Positions 17,795 to 26,505 of a stretch of 64,000 nucleotides of DNA are shown here, in pieces. The stretch comes from Anaerolineae bacterium. Its GTDB lineage: Bacteria > Chloroflexota > Anaerolineae > Aggregatilineales > Phototrophicaceae. Position numbers and translations under genes: made by a program. The stretch's first letter is position 1; each line of letters opens with the position of its first letter. Where the stretch lies: contig JABWBO010000007.1 in the NCBI GenBank assembly GCA_013360465.1, positions 124,001 to 188,000 of the forward strand, in the 5' to 3' direction. Below the pieces are notes generated by a model. That model did no database searches. It saw nothing but the letters and a program-made list of their open reading frames with translations, and was not told where the DNA came from.

Positions 17795-18388
17795 CTACTC
17801 GTGCCTGCCGTTCAGCGCCGCGTGCTTCATCTCACCCCGGATGTCAAACACCTCGAAGGTCAGTTCGGGCAGGTGTAATACACCATAGCTGTGCGAAGTC
17901 GAACGCGAGTTGCTGAAGGTGTACAGCGAGCCGGGGTTGATCACACAGCCGTGCGCCACCCGCGCATAGAGCGGCACATGAGTATGCCCGGTGATCAGCA
18001 CCTCGACGTTGAGCGATTTCAGCATCATGTCCAGCAGCGTATCGGAGATGTGGTCACGGTAAAGCCCCCACAGGTTGTTCCCCGGTTTTCCGTGACACAT
18101 GTAGACGCTGCTGTCGTTCAGTTTTCCGCGCCAATCCAGCGGTAGATTGCGTAGGTAAGCGCGATTTTCTGGCGAAAGCGCATAGCTCAGCTCATCGTGA
18201 TTCCCACGCACGGTGGGTATACTACGCTCGCGAATCACTGTCACCGCCTCGTCGGGGAGCGGACCACGCCCGACAAGATCACCTGCACATAAGATTTGAT
18301 CGACCTTATGAACATGGTCGAGACGGTTGAGAGCCGTGACTAACGCTTGGAAATCGCCGTGAATGTCTGAGAGGACGCCAACATTCAT
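17795..18388 (-). CDS. Metallophosphoesterase (YfcE/MJ0936-like)
   Basis: A 197-residue calcineurin-like phosphoesterase. The metal ligands are visible in order: LSDIHGDFQAL, CAGDLVGRG, VRGNHDELS, then MCHGKPGN and ITGHTHVPL. These small enzymes hydrolyse phosphodiesters in vitro, and their physiological substrate is usually unknown. Convergent with the anti-sigma gene, with a 12-base gap. Confidence 0.88.
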   Translation of the reverse strand: MNVGVLSDIHGDFQALVTALNRLDHVHKVDQILCAGDLVGRGPLPDEAVTVIRERSIPTVRGNHDELSYALSPENRAYLRNLPLDWRGKLNDSSVYMCHGKPGNNLWGLYRDHISDTLLDMMLKSLNVEVLITGHTHVPLYARVAHGCVINPGSLYTFSNSRSTSHSYGVLHLPELTFEVFDIRGEMKHAALNGRHE

Positions 18389-18477
18389 CCTGCGTTCCTA
18401 ACGGGTGTACGAAAGTACACTCATTATATCAGGATCGGCAGATGGTATCGATTCCGTCTAGGGGAGATCACCTCAAG

Positions 18478-18513
18478 GCAAGAAAAAGAGGGCAGCCGTG
18501 AGTCAAGCTGCCC
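18478..18513 (-). terminator. Terminator of the etfBA operon
   Basis: GGGCAGC (18490-18496) pairs with GCTGCCC (18507-18513). On the minus strand the stem is followed by TCTTTTTCTT. It lies 25 bases after the etfA stop. Confidence 0.8.
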
Positions 18514-18537
18514 CTGTTGCCTGGCATGATACGATGG

Positions 18538-19578
18538 CTACTTGCCGAGGCGCTTCTTGACTTCGGCGGTGAGCGCCGGGATGATCTGGTACAGATCGCC
18601 GACCAAACCGAAACGCGCCATTTTGAAGATCGGCGCTTCCTTGTCCTTGTTGATGGCGACGATGATCTTGCTGGTGCGCATCCCCGCCTGATGCTGGATT
18701 GCGCCGGAAATACCGGCGGCGATGTACAGATCAGGCGCGACGACTTTGCCCGTCTGTCCGACCTGATGCGCATACGGGATGTAACCGGCATCGACGGCAG
18801 CGCGGCTCGCTCCAACTGCTGCGCCGAGCGAATCTGCGAGCGGCTGGAGGACATTGGCGAAACCATCACGCGCCTTCCAGACCGCCGCGTCACCCGCATC
18901 TGCCGGGGCATCCTTCGGGTTGTTCGCCATGCCGCGCCCGCCGGAGACGATGACCGCTGCGTCGGTCAGGTTGACCGTACCGGCTTCCGTCTCGAAGCGC
19001 TCTACCTTGCTGACGATCTGATCTTCGCCGAGCGCCAACGCAACGCTGGAAACCTGCGGCGCTGCCCCCCCCTTCGGATCAAGTGCTTTGAAGGCGCGCG
19101 ATCGCACCGTGACAAACTGTGTCTCGCCGCCGACGACCACAGTCTCGCTCAATACCTTGCCGGCATAACCCGCACGGTCGGCGCTGATCCAGCCATCTGC
19201 GCTCACGCTCAGGCTCAGCACATCGCCCAGCATCGGGCTGTCGGTATCCGCCGCCGAAGCTGCCAGCAGCTCACGCCCCCGGCTGGTTGCGGCTGCGACT
19301 ACCGCGCGCGGCTGACGGCTCTGCACCAGCGCCGTCAGCACGCCGGCATAGGCTTCCAGGCGATAATTGTTCAGAGAAGAATCGGCGCAGAGCAGGACTT
19401 CATCCGCGCCATACTGTCCTGTCTCAGCCGCCAGCGCTTCCCCACCCTCGCCGATGATCAGCGCCGCGACGGACACTCCGAACGTATCCGCCAGCATCCG
19501 GGCGGCGGCAAGCGCCTCCCAGGTCGCCGGGATGGCTTTTCCGTTGAAGGCTTCCACCCATGCAATGACCGCGCTCAC
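18538..19578 (-). CDS. etfA: Electron transfer flavoprotein, alpha subunit
   Basis: 346 residues with the C-terminal FAD-binding domain of EtfA: GQTGKVVAPDLYIAAGISGAIQHQAGM, then KIIVAINKDKEAPIFK and FGLVGDLYQIIPALTAEVKK. ETF accepts electrons from acyl-CoA dehydrogenases and passes them to ETF:quinone oxidoreductase or bifurcating partners. The GTG start at 19578 overlaps the etfB stop (GTGA), so the two subunits are coupled. Confidence 0.94.
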   Translation of the reverse strand: MSAVIAWVEAFNGKAIPATWEALAAARMLADTFGVSVAALIIGEGGEALAAETGQYGADEVLLCADSSLNNYRLEAYAGVLTALVQSRQPRAVVAAATSRGRELLAASAADTDSPMLGDVLSLSVSADGWISADRAGYAGKVLSETVVVGGETQFVTVRSRAFKALDPKGGAAPQVSSVALALGEDQIVSKVERFETEAGTVNLTDAAVIVSGGRGMANNPKDAPADAGDAAVWKARDGFANVLQPLADSLGAAVGASRAAVDAGYIPYAHQVGQTGKVVAPDLYIAAGISGAIQHQAGMRTSKIIVAINKDKEAPIFKMARFGLVGDLYQIIPALTAEVKKRLGK

Positions 19579-20354
19579 AGCACCTTCTCCTCGATCAAGC
19601 GATCCACCAGGACTTTAGCCTGTTCCTCCGGCGTCCCTTCGATCAGTTCGAAGCGGGTGTCACGCGCGGGCAGGTTCTTGTAACGTACGACTTTCGTGCG
19701 CGGCAGCGGCGCGGCGATACCCAGATCGCCGAGCGACCAAACCGGGATCACGGCTTTGGATGCTTTGCGGATGCCGATGAATGACGGGTAGCGCGGTTCG
19801 TTGATGTCCTTCATCACGCTGATCACGACCGGGAGTTTGCTGGTGACGACCTGCTTGCCCTCTTCCAGCATCCGCTCAACCTTGATCGTCTTCGCCGCAT
19901 AATCGACGGCGACGATCTTCGAGACGTAGCTCAGCATCGTCCAGCCCAGCTTGCGGGCGGTCTGCACGATGTGCTGATCCGAGCCGACATCGACGCTCTC
20001 CTTGCCGAACAGCACCAGATCGATATCGCCGATCTTCTTCACCGCAGCAGCGGCAGCCGTCGCGTAAGCGAGCGAGTCGGTCGGATCGATCCCGGCGTCC
20101 TCGACGCGCGCCGCTTCATCCAGCCCCATCGCCAGGCTGTGCTTCAGCGCCTCGTTATGCAGCTCACCGCCGATGGCGACGACGACGGCTTTACCCGCGC
20201 CCGCCTTCGCCTGAAGAATACCTTCTTCCAGTGCATACTCGTCCCAGGGGTTGACGACGGTTGAAGCATCACCCCAGGAGACGCCACCGCTGGCGTCAGC
20301 TTCGACTTTCGCCGCCGTATCCGGCGTACTCCGTGTAAAAACTACGACTGACAA
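19575..20354 (-). CDS. etfB: Electron transfer flavoprotein, beta subunit
   Basis: 259 residues from a TTG start at 20354 (MSVVVFTRSTPDTAAKV), chosen because AGGAGGA lies six to seven bases upstream; a longer ATG-started frame at 20411 adds residues unlike the family. The EtfB domain shows VNPWDEYALEEGILQAK, LFGKESVDVGSDQHIVQTARKLG and a C-terminal VVRYKNLPARDT. It forms the ETF heterodimer with EtfA and binds AMP or FAD. A candidate palindromic operator lies about 107 bases upstream. Confidence 0.94.
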   Translation of the reverse strand: MSVVVFTRSTPDTAAKVEADASGGVSWGDASTVVNPWDEYALEEGILQAKAGAGKAVVVAIGGELHNEALKHSLAMGLDEAARVEDAGIDPTDSLAYATAAAAAVKKIGDIDLVLFGKESVDVGSDQHIVQTARKLGWTMLSYVSKIVAVDYAAKTIKVERMLEEGKQVVTSKLPVVISVMKDINEPRYPSFIGIRKASKAVIPVWSLGDLGIAAPLPRTKVVRYKNLPARDTRFELIEGTPEEQAKVLVDRLIEEKVL

Positions 20355-20460
20355 GGGGACTCCTCCTGAAAGATGCTCGTTTGTCAATAAGGCGGCGCAG
20401 ATGCCCCGCACAGCAAAAGTTGCTGCGATTGTAACGCATGGTATCGGCTGACGAAAGGAC

Positions 20461-20482
20461 TAATCTAATCCAGATTCGATTA
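20461..20482. promoter_or_regulatory. Imperfect palindrome between etfB and the divergent small ORF
   Basis: TAATCTAATC-CA-GATTCGATTA is a 22-base dyad with nine of ten complementary pairs. It sits in the divergent promoter region between etfB (minus) and the 76-residue ORF (plus), and could be an operator for a TetR/FadR-type regulator of fatty-acid electron transfer. This is inferred from symmetry and position only. Confidence 0.4.
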
Positions 20483-20570
20483 ATCTTTATCCTGTCCAAG
20501 CGCCCACAGCACTGCTTATACTTCCCGTCGATGTATCTTCACGCCATCCATACGCCTGGACAACAGCACG

Positions 20571-20801
20571 ATGCCGTCACAGTCTGAACTCGCCGCCCTG
20601 TTTCTGATCATTTTCACCTACGCCGGTGTGGCGGTCGGGTATGTGCCGCGCCTGCGCATGAACCGCGCTTCCATCGCGCTGGTGGGCGCCGCCGGGCTGG
20701 TCGCGGTCGGCGCGCTGAGCGAAACGCAGGCACTGGATGCCATCGACCTGGGGATGCTCATCCTGCTGGCGATTGGGGTGATCTGGCTGTCGATCCTGTG
20801 A
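20571..20801 (+). pseudogene. 76-residue membrane ORF, truncated SLC13/ArsB-like transporter N-terminus
   Basis: The protein (MPSQSELAALFLIIFTYAGVAVGYVPRLRMNRAS is its start, shown in parts: ELAALFLIIFTYAGVAVGY, then PRLRMNRASIALVGAAGLVA, then DLGMLILLAIGVIWLSIL) has three hydrophobic segments. It resembles the first approximately 70 residues of ArsB/NhaD/SLC13 anion transporters, which normally exceed 400 residues. The frame ends in a clean TGA, and none of the next frames continues the family. It is either a remnant or a free-standing small membrane protein. Confidence 0.5.
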
Positions 20802-20840
20802 AAGGCGGAGGCGAAGGCTCGCCACCCGCCATCTCTTGAT

Positions 20841-21011
20841 TTACCGTGACTGCTCCTGCACTGCCATATAGTTGATGATCAGCGCGGCAATCGCGCCGGG
20901 AACCCACCCTGCCAGCGTCAGCAGGAAGACGATCAGAATCGTGCCACAGCCCCGGTCGATTACCGCCAGCGGCGGGAAGACGATGCAGATCAGCGCGCGA
21001 AAACAGCCCAT
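20841..21011 (-). CDS. YqaE/Pmp3 family small membrane protein
   Basis: A 56-residue protein read from the minus strand: ALICIVFPPLAVIDRGCGT, then ILIVFLLTLAGWVPGAIAAL, then IINYMAVQEQSR. Two membrane helices and the FPPLAV...G...GW.PG.I.A pattern are diagnostic of the YqaE/Pmp3/RCI2 (UPF0057) family. In fungi and plants Pmp3/RCI2 modulate membrane potential and salt tolerance; the bacterial role is unknown. The ATG at 21011 has GGGAG five bases upstream. The stop is close to the end of the convergent truncated transporter ORF. Confidence 0.88.
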   Translation of the reverse strand: MGCFRALICIVFPPLAVIDRGCGTILIVFLLTLAGWVPGAIAALIINYMAVQEQSR

Positions 21012-21345
21012 GATGGCTCCCTATCCTTTCCAGTCACCGCCCCTTGCGGGGCTTCTCTATCCTTTACGCGAGGTGAGCCGAAAAGTTGCACCTTCGCACC
21101 GCTGTACGATCACATCGTCAAAAGGGTGTACACTGCGTTTATCACCAATCTCCACACAGCAGCGCAGCATTTCAAAGGGCAGCGCAAACCGTAAGTTCTT
21201 CTAAGAGACTGTTTGCAAACTGCTCACCTCACCCCGTTTCGCTGCGCTCAACTGCCCCTCTCCAATTGGAGAGGGGCAGGAAACCGTCAGGTTTCCGGGG
21301 TGAGCGTAATACTTTTTTCGAAAGTGATTCGACTGGAAGGTCAAG
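21012..21345. other. 334-base intergenic region carrying a dispersed repeat
   Basis: No gene is supported between the YqaE start and the beta-helix gene. The left part (21012-21195) contains only short shadow frames. The right part carries TAAGAGACTGTTTGCAAAC (21202-21220) and the 77-base palindromic repeat at 21228-21304, which ends 41 bases before the exoprotein start. Confidence 0.6.
21228..21304 (+). repeat. Dispersed palindromic repeat, copy A
   Basis: Bounded by CTCACCCCG (21228-21236) and its complement CGGGGTGAG (21296-21304). The centre (21254-21277) is a perfect 24-base palindrome with half-site GCCCCTCTCCAA. Apart from one base, bases 21241-21304 match copy B at about 50692-50758 in reverse orientation. 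Non-coding here. Confidence 0.85.
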
Positions 21346-23046
21346 ATGATGCGTCATATTCTGGCATCCTCTGCGTGCGTTCTCCTGCTCCTGCTGACGC
21401 ACCTGCTTTCTCCTTTAGCCACTCCATCCATGCTTTCGACCGGCGTCGCGCTTCAGACCGCCGAAGAGGTTTATTACATTCGCCCCGACGGCGGCAGCGC
21501 CGATGCGTGTACAGGTCTCATCGACTCGCCATATCCTGATGCATCGGGCGGGCGAGCATGTGCCTGGAATCATCCTTTCCAGGCGCTCCCGCCGGGCGGC
21601 GTCTCGCGCATCGCCGGGGGAGATAGCCTCATGATTGCCGCTGGGGAGTACCGCATGGGATACGGCGCGCCTGGCGCAGAATGGTGTGATGAGGGGGGTT
21701 CCTTTGGCTGCCACATGCCGCCGATTCCTAGCGGTCCCGATCCCGATCGTCCAACCCGCATTCTGGGCGAAGGCTGGGATTCCGGCTGCGCAGCGCCGCC
21801 GGAACTATGGGGGACAGGACGCCCCTGGTTCATCATCAATCTGACCGACGCCAGCAATGTCGAACTCGCCTGTCTGGAAGTCACCGATCACTCCGGATGC
21901 GTCGAAAACCACACAGGCGGGCTTGCCTGCGAACGCGATCAAGCGCCTTATGGTGATTGGGCAGCTTATGGGCTTCACGCCGAAGATTCGACAAACGTAC
22001 ATCTGTCGCATCTAAACATTCACGGGCTGGCAGCGGGCGGAATTCACGCAGGGCGGCTGACGGATTGGACGGTGGACGACGTGCGTATCGCCGGAAATGG
22101 TTCGGTCGGCTGGGATGGCGATCTGTGGGACGACGGCGGCGACTCTAATTCCGGCGTCCTCACCTTCCGACACCTGCTTGTGGAATGGAATGGCTGCGGC
22201 GAAACCTGGCCCGAGAACGAGCCGGTGGGCTGTTGGGGGCAGGAGGCAGGAGGCTATGGAGATGGCGTGGGAACGGCTGAAACAGGAGGGGACTGGATCA
22301 TCGAGGACTCGGCTTTTCTCCACAACACGTCAGATGGCTTGGACCTGCTGTACCACACGCGGGGCGGCAGCGTAACGCTCAACCGAGTTCATGCCGAAGG
22401 TAACGCGGGCAATCAGATCAAAGTCGCCGGGCAGACAACACTAAGCAACAGCCTGCTGGTAGGCAACTGCGCCTTTTTTGAAGACCAGCCTTTCACCTAT
22501 TGGGTCGATCATTGTCGGGCGCTGGGCAGCGCTCTGCTGATCGCCTTTATAGGCGGTGAGCAGATCACTATCGTCAACTCTACGCTTTATGGTCAGGGGG
22601 ATGGATTGATCGCTGCGGGACCGAGAGAGGGCTTTCAGTGCAGTGGTTTGGAGTATCTCCGCGTTCGAAACAGCATCTTGATCGGTGATGCCGATTATTT
22701 TGATCCGTCAGACATCTCCTATTTCTTCTACCAGGAAGGCTGCGGTGAGTTCAAGCTGGAGAGCGACTATAATCTCGCTTTCAACGTCAAGAATATTGAA
22801 TGTGGGCTGACCGGCGACTACACGATCTCTGGAAGTCACGACCTTTGTCAGAACCCGCAACTGCTTGGTCCATTCTCCGGCGAGCATTTTGGAATGATGG
22901 TCCTGCCGGAAAGCCCCGCAGTCGATTCGGGCGACAATGCCGTCTGCCCGCCCGAAGATATCTTCGGCAGTCCACGCCCTTCAGATGGCAATGGCGACGG
23001 CAGCGAGGTCTGTGATCGAGGAGCGTATGAGATGGAACACAGTTAG
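21346..23046 (+). CDS. Secreted right-handed beta-helix protein
   Basis: 566 residues with a signal peptide (MMRHILASSACVLLLLLTHLLSP, cleaved probably near VALQTA). The mature part has repeated short beta-strand turns typical of parallel beta-helices (ASNVELACLEVTDH, STNVHLSHLNIHGLAAGGIHAG, WIIEDSAFLHNTSDGLDLLYH, SVTLNRVHAEGNAGNQIKV), followed by LRVRNSILIGDADYF and a C-terminal choice-of-anchor-like segment ending SPAVDSGDNAVCPPEDIFGSPRPSDGNGDGSEVCDRGAYE. This fold occurs in polysaccharide lyases and surface adhesins, but no catalytic set can be identified. Cysteine content is high, suggesting disulfides outside the cell. Confidence 0.82.
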   Translation: MMRHILASSACVLLLLLTHLLSPLATPSMLSTGVALQTAEEVYYIRPDGGSADACTGLIDSPYPDASGGRACAWNHPFQALPPGGVSRIAGGDSLMIAAGEYRMGYGAPGAEWCDEGGSFGCHMPPIPSGPDPDRPTRILGEGWDSGCAAPPELWGTGRPWFIINLTDASNVELACLEVTDHSGCVENHTGGLACERDQAPYGDWAAYGLHAEDSTNVHLSHLNIHGLAAGGIHAGRLTDWTVDDVRIAGNGSVGWDGDLWDDGGDSNSGVLTFRHLLVEWNGCGETWPENEPVGCWGQEAGGYGDGVGTAETGGDWIIEDSAFLHNTSDGLDLLYHTRGGSVTLNRVHAEGNAGNQIKVAGQTTLSNSLLVGNCAFFEDQPFTYWVDHCRALGSALLIAFIGGEQITIVNSTLYGQGDGLIAAGPREGFQCSGLEYLRVRNSILIGDADYFDPSDISYFFYQEGCGEFKLESDYNLAFNVKNIECGLTGDYTISGSHDLCQNPQLLGPFSGEHFGMMVLPESPAVDSGDNAVCPPEDIFGSPRPSDGNGDGSEVCDRGAYEMEHS

Positions 23047-23082
23047 CGCCGCACTCAGATTCAGCGATGGAGGACGGCATCT

Positions 23083-23766
23083 TCATCCCGCCTGTTCGCG
23101 AATGAAGCGCGCAATGGCTTCTGCAATCTGCTCTGCGCCGGTGTGGGTGGGATGCAGCCCGTCGAACGACCAGGTGTAGCCCCCGGCATCACGCGCGCCG
23201 TCGTAGTCCGTCCAACCGCGCTTCTCGCGCGCGCCGATGGTCAGGATCGTGCCGATATCCAGGTCGGGGCGCGCCGGCACTTCGCCGGGCGGCAGCACTT
23301 CCATCAGATCGAGGACAGGAATATTGAGCGGACGGGCGGCGGCGGCGGCAAGCGCGTTATACTCCCTCAGCGCCGCGACGGTCGTCGGGTTGTACTCGTT
23401 CGGTTCCAGCACCATCCAGGCGACGATGTAGGCGGCGTGCAGGCGCGTCAGCAGGTCGCGGTAGCCCGCCTGAAAGTCGTCCGGCGAGACGAACGATTCC
23501 GGGATGCCCTGCCCCTGCCGATAGTACGACCGGGTCTTCGGCTGACTGTAAGAGACGGCGTCGTTGCCGCCGATCATCACCAGGACGGCATCCGGGTGCT
23601 GCGCCAACACATCGTCATCGAGCCGGCGCAGCAGGTTGATCACGGTGTTGCCACCAACCCCGGCGTTGATGAAGGTATGCTCTGGCATCAGGCGGCGCAG
23701 CGCTTCAACATAGCTTCCGCCATAACCTCCCCAGGTCAGGCTGTCGCCCAAACAAACGATCTTCAC
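23083..23766 (-). CDS. SGNH/GDSL-family hydrolase
   Basis: 227 residues with the four SGNH blocks: CLGDSLTWG (nucleophile Ser), NAGVGGNTV (Gly), MIGGNDAVS (Asn) and DGLHPTHTGAEQIAE (Asp-His). Such enzymes are esterases or lipases. A GTG start at 23766 (MKIVCLGDS) has GGAGG eight bases upstream and places the GDSL block at the N-terminus as usual; an ATG at 23781 is less likely. There is no signal peptide, so it should be cytoplasmic. Confidence 0.88.
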   Translation of the reverse strand: MKIVCLGDSLTWGGYGGSYVEALRRLMPEHTFINAGVGGNTVINLLRRLDDDVLAQHPDAVLVMIGGNDAVSYSQPKTRSYYRQGQGIPESFVSPDDFQAGYRDLLTRLHAAYIVAWMVLEPNEYNPTTVAALREYNALAAAAARPLNIPVLDLMEVLPPGEVPARPDLDIGTILTIGAREKRGWTDYDGARDAGGYTWSFDGLHPTHTGAEQIAEAIARFIREQAG

Positions 23767-23912
23767 CCGTTCAACCTCCAAACGAAAGCACGAAACCCTG
23801 CACGGCGATTATACAGGAACCCCGGCGGCGATCGGCGTTGGGTCCGCCGGACTGGTAGGGTACAATCTTCCCCAGTGGGTTCAACTTCATGACTGAAGCG
23901 AGGATGAAAGCG

Positions 23913-24992
23913 ATGTCCGTCTCCGGTTCTTTGCTGGAACGCGCCCGCGCTGTGGGCACGCCGATCATTGATGGCGATCAGGCAGTGTTCATCTGGCAGG
24001 GGGACGATCCGCCGCTGCTGGTGGGCGACTTCACCAACTGGACGGAGCGACCGATCAGGCTGGAAGAGCGTGAGCCGAGCGTCTGGGCTGCGTCGGTGGC
24101 GCTGCCGCGTGACGCCTACGTCGAGTATGCCTTCGTCCGGCGCTTTCGCGAAGGCGAAGAAGATACCGATATCGACGAGCGTGTCATCGATCCGCTCAAC
24201 CCCCGCCTCCAATACAACGGCGTCAGCGCCATGAACAACACCTTCACCATGCCTGACTTCGCGCCCACCCCCTTGACGGAACGCGGCAAAGGGGTCCAAC
24301 GCGGTAAAATCAGCGCGCATCAGATCTTCGGTGATGCCCTCGGCGGCAGCCACCGCCTGCTCTACCTCTACCATCCCCCGGTCGATTCTCCGACGCCGCT
24401 GGTCGTCGTCTGGGACGGTCCCGACTATCTCAACCGCGCCGGTCTGAACATCATCGTGGACAATCTGATCGCCCAGGGGCGCATCCGTCCGCTTGCGCTG
24501 GCGATGATCCATAATGCGCACCAGGGGCGATTCACCGAATATCTACAGAACGAGGCGACGGTGGGTTTCGCCGTCCACGAACTGCTGCCCTTCGCCCGCA
24601 AGCACCTGAATCTCCTGGATGAAGGGGAACAACCCGGCTGTCACGGCGTACTGGGCGCGTCGATGGGTGGGCTGATGGCGCTCTATGCGGGGCTGCGCGC
24701 TCCGCACATCTTCGGGCAGGTGATCAGCCAGTCGGGGGCATTCCACATTGCGCCGAACGACGAACGCATGTTGATCGATGATTTGATCACCCTGATCCCG
24801 CCGCCGCCGCTGAAGATATGGCAGGATGTCGGCAAGATCGAGTGGCTGCTCGACGGCAACCGCCAAATGCACGCGCAGCTCGTGGGGCGCGGCTATGACG
24901 TAACCTACCTCGAGTATTCTGGCGGTCACAATTTTCCGATGTGGTCGCAGGGAGTGGGCACGGCGCTGGAGACGGTCTTCCCGCCCGGTTAG
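23913..24992 (+). CDS. Esterase-D-like alpha/beta hydrolase with N-terminal CBM48-type domain
   Basis: 359 residues. Residues 10-95 form an E-set/CBM48-like domain (VFIWQGDDPPLLVGDFTNWTERP, YVEYAFVRRFREG). The catalytic domain follows, with the nucleophile elbow GASMGGLMALYAG and the histidine in SGGHNFPMWSQG. The closest known architecture is enterochelin esterase/Fes and putative esterases of the YbbA group. The substrate cannot be assigned, and a siderophore link is not supported by neighbours. The start at 23913 (MSVSGS) has GAGG nine bases upstream; ATGs at 23889 and 23904 are alternatives. Confidence 0.85.
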   Translation: MSVSGSLLERARAVGTPIIDGDQAVFIWQGDDPPLLVGDFTNWTERPIRLEEREPSVWAASVALPRDAYVEYAFVRRFREGEEDTDIDERVIDPLNPRLQYNGVSAMNNTFTMPDFAPTPLTERGKGVQRGKISAHQIFGDALGGSHRLLYLYHPPVDSPTPLVVVWDGPDYLNRAGLNIIVDNLIAQGRIRPLALAMIHNAHQGRFTEYLQNEATVGFAVHELLPFARKHLNLLDEGEQPGCHGVLGASMGGLMALYAGLRAPHIFGQVISQSGAFHIAPNDERMLIDDLITLIPPPPLKIWQDVGKIEWLLDGNRQMHAQLVGRGYDVTYLEYSGGHNFPMWSQGVGTALETVFPPG

Positions 24993-25105
24993 GGAAGACC
25001 AGGCGGGTCCTCCCTAACCGGATAGTTCACTAAGCCCTGTCTCGCATCTTTTCAACGGACGAGCCGCCGGGTCTCCCGCTCGTGGTTTTCTTTCGAGAGC
25101 GTACT

Positions 25106-25233
25106 TTAGGCTGTTCCAGACAAAAGACGCGCCAGCGGTTGCACGGGCGAACCCGCGGGTTCGCCCGTGAACGGCGGGCGGAGACACAGCTCCGCCCCTA
25201 CAACTGCTCGATTATTTTCTTGGAACAGCCTTA
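25106..25233. repeat. MITE-like element with terminal inverted repeats and a central palindrome
   Basis: AGGCTGTTCCA (25108-25118) is complementary to TGGAACAGCCT (25221-25231), flanked by TTA on both sides. Inside are a perfect 28-base palindrome (25142-25169, half-site CACGGGCGAACCCG) and a second hairpin GGGCGGAG/CTCCGCCC near 25176-25197. The right repeat overlaps the stop codon of the moeB-type gene (25231-25233). There is no coding capacity. The structure suggests a small non-autonomous element. Confidence 0.55.
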
Positions 25234-26493
25234 GTACATCGGCATAGAAGCATCCACCTCACGCGCCCAAGCGAGGATGCCGCCTTCGACATTGATCAGA
25301 CTCGCCGGGTGGTAGCCCAGGTCACGCAGAGCATAGATCACATCGGTGCTGCGCACGCCGGAACGGCACAGGAACAACACTTCGCGGTCGCGCGGAATCT
25401 GACCGATCACCGTATCTTCGATGGGCTTGCGCCCGGACAGCACTTCGTCCACCGCGATCATGATCTGCGGCTTAGGGATGAGTACCGTGTTTTCCAGCGC
25501 CGCAATCTCCAGTTCCGGTGGGTTACGCACGTCGATGATCACCGGGGACTCCCCTTGATCCAAGCGTGCCTTCAGCGCCAGTGCGGTGATCTGCGGCACA
25601 GGGGCGTCGGCGTCGAACGCCTCTTCCGCAGTGGAAAGGGCTTCGGCAGGCGCATGATCGTGCGCCGGAACGCCGCAGAATTCCTCGTAATCGATCAGCT
25701 CAACCTGATCTGCCGGGATGCTGCATACCGGGCACTTGGGGTTTTTGCGCACCTTGATGGTGGTGAAGCTCACCTCCAGCGCATCGTAGAGCAGCATTCG
25801 CCCGATCATCGGGTCGCCGATGCCGGTCAGCAGCTTGACGGCTTCGGTCGCCTGCATCGTCCCGATGGTGCCGGGCAGCACGCCCAGCACGCCCGCCTCG
25901 GCGCAGTTCGGCACCAGACCGGGCGGCGGCGGTTCCGGGAACATGCAGCGATAGCAGGGACCTTCCTGGGCGTAGAATACGCTGAGCTGCCCCTCAAAGC
26001 GCAGAATGCTTCCGTAAACGTTGGGTTTGCCCAGTTTGACGCAGGCGTCATTGACCAGATAGCGCGTCGGAAAGTTGTCGGTCCCGTCGATCACCAGATC
26101 ATACGGGGCGATGATTTCAAGCGCGTTGTCCGAAGTCAGCGGCACATCGTAGCGGACGATCTCCAGGAAGGGGTTGAGGTCATTCAGGCGACGCTCGGCG
26201 CTTTCCGTCTTGCTGACCCCAACCGTACTCTGCCCGTGAATGATCTGCCGCTGAAGATTGCTTTCATCCACAATATCGTAATCGACCAAGCCCAAGCGTC
26301 CAACGCCGGCGGCAGCGAGATAGAGCGCCAGCGGGCTGCCCAGCCCACCGGTGCCGACGATCAGAACGCTCGATGCCTTCAGCCGGCGCTGCGCCTCCAT
26401 GCCGAACTCCGGCATGATCAGGTGACGCCCGTAGCGGCGGATTTCGTCGTTCGACAGGTCTCCCAGGTCGGAAACTATCGGTTTCATGCTCAT
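25231..26493 (-). CDS. MoeB/ThiF-like E1 adenylyltransferase fused to rhodanese (candidate HcyF)
   Basis: 420 residues. The N-terminal adenylation domain has the ATP loop VGTGGLGSPLALYLAAAG, DNFPTRYLVND, and the two CxxC zinc pairs (CYRCMF and CPVC). The C-terminal rhodanese domain (about 300-418) ends with the active-site loop LFLCRSGVRSTDVI. Proteins of this layout adenylate the C-terminal glycine of a ubiquitin-like sulfur carrier and load sulfur on it. In this operon the likely partner is the ThiS/MoaD-like protein at 27396-27671. The only carrier and the only E1 in the window are therefore together, as the last and fourth genes of a cluster. Confidence 0.9.
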   Translation of the reverse strand: MSMKPIVSDLGDLSNDEIRRYGRHLIMPEFGMEAQRRLKASSVLIVGTGGLGSPLALYLAAAGVGRLGLVDYDIVDESNLQRQIIHGQSTVGVSKTESAERRLNDLNPFLEIVRYDVPLTSDNALEIIAPYDLVIDGTDNFPTRYLVNDACVKLGKPNVYGSILRFEGQLSVFYAQEGPCYRCMFPEPPPPGLVPNCAEAGVLGVLPGTIGTMQATEAVKLLTGIGDPMIGRMLLYDALEVSFTTIKVRKNPKCPVCSIPADQVELIDYEEFCGVPAHDHAPAEALSTAEEAFDADAPVPQITALALKARLDQGESPVIIDVRNPPELEIAALENTVLIPKPQIMIAVDEVLSGRKPIEDTVIGQIPRDREVLFLCRSGVRSTDVIYALRDLGYHPASLINVEGGILAWAREVDASMPMY

Positions 26494-26505
26494 CCTTTTC
26501 GTCGT

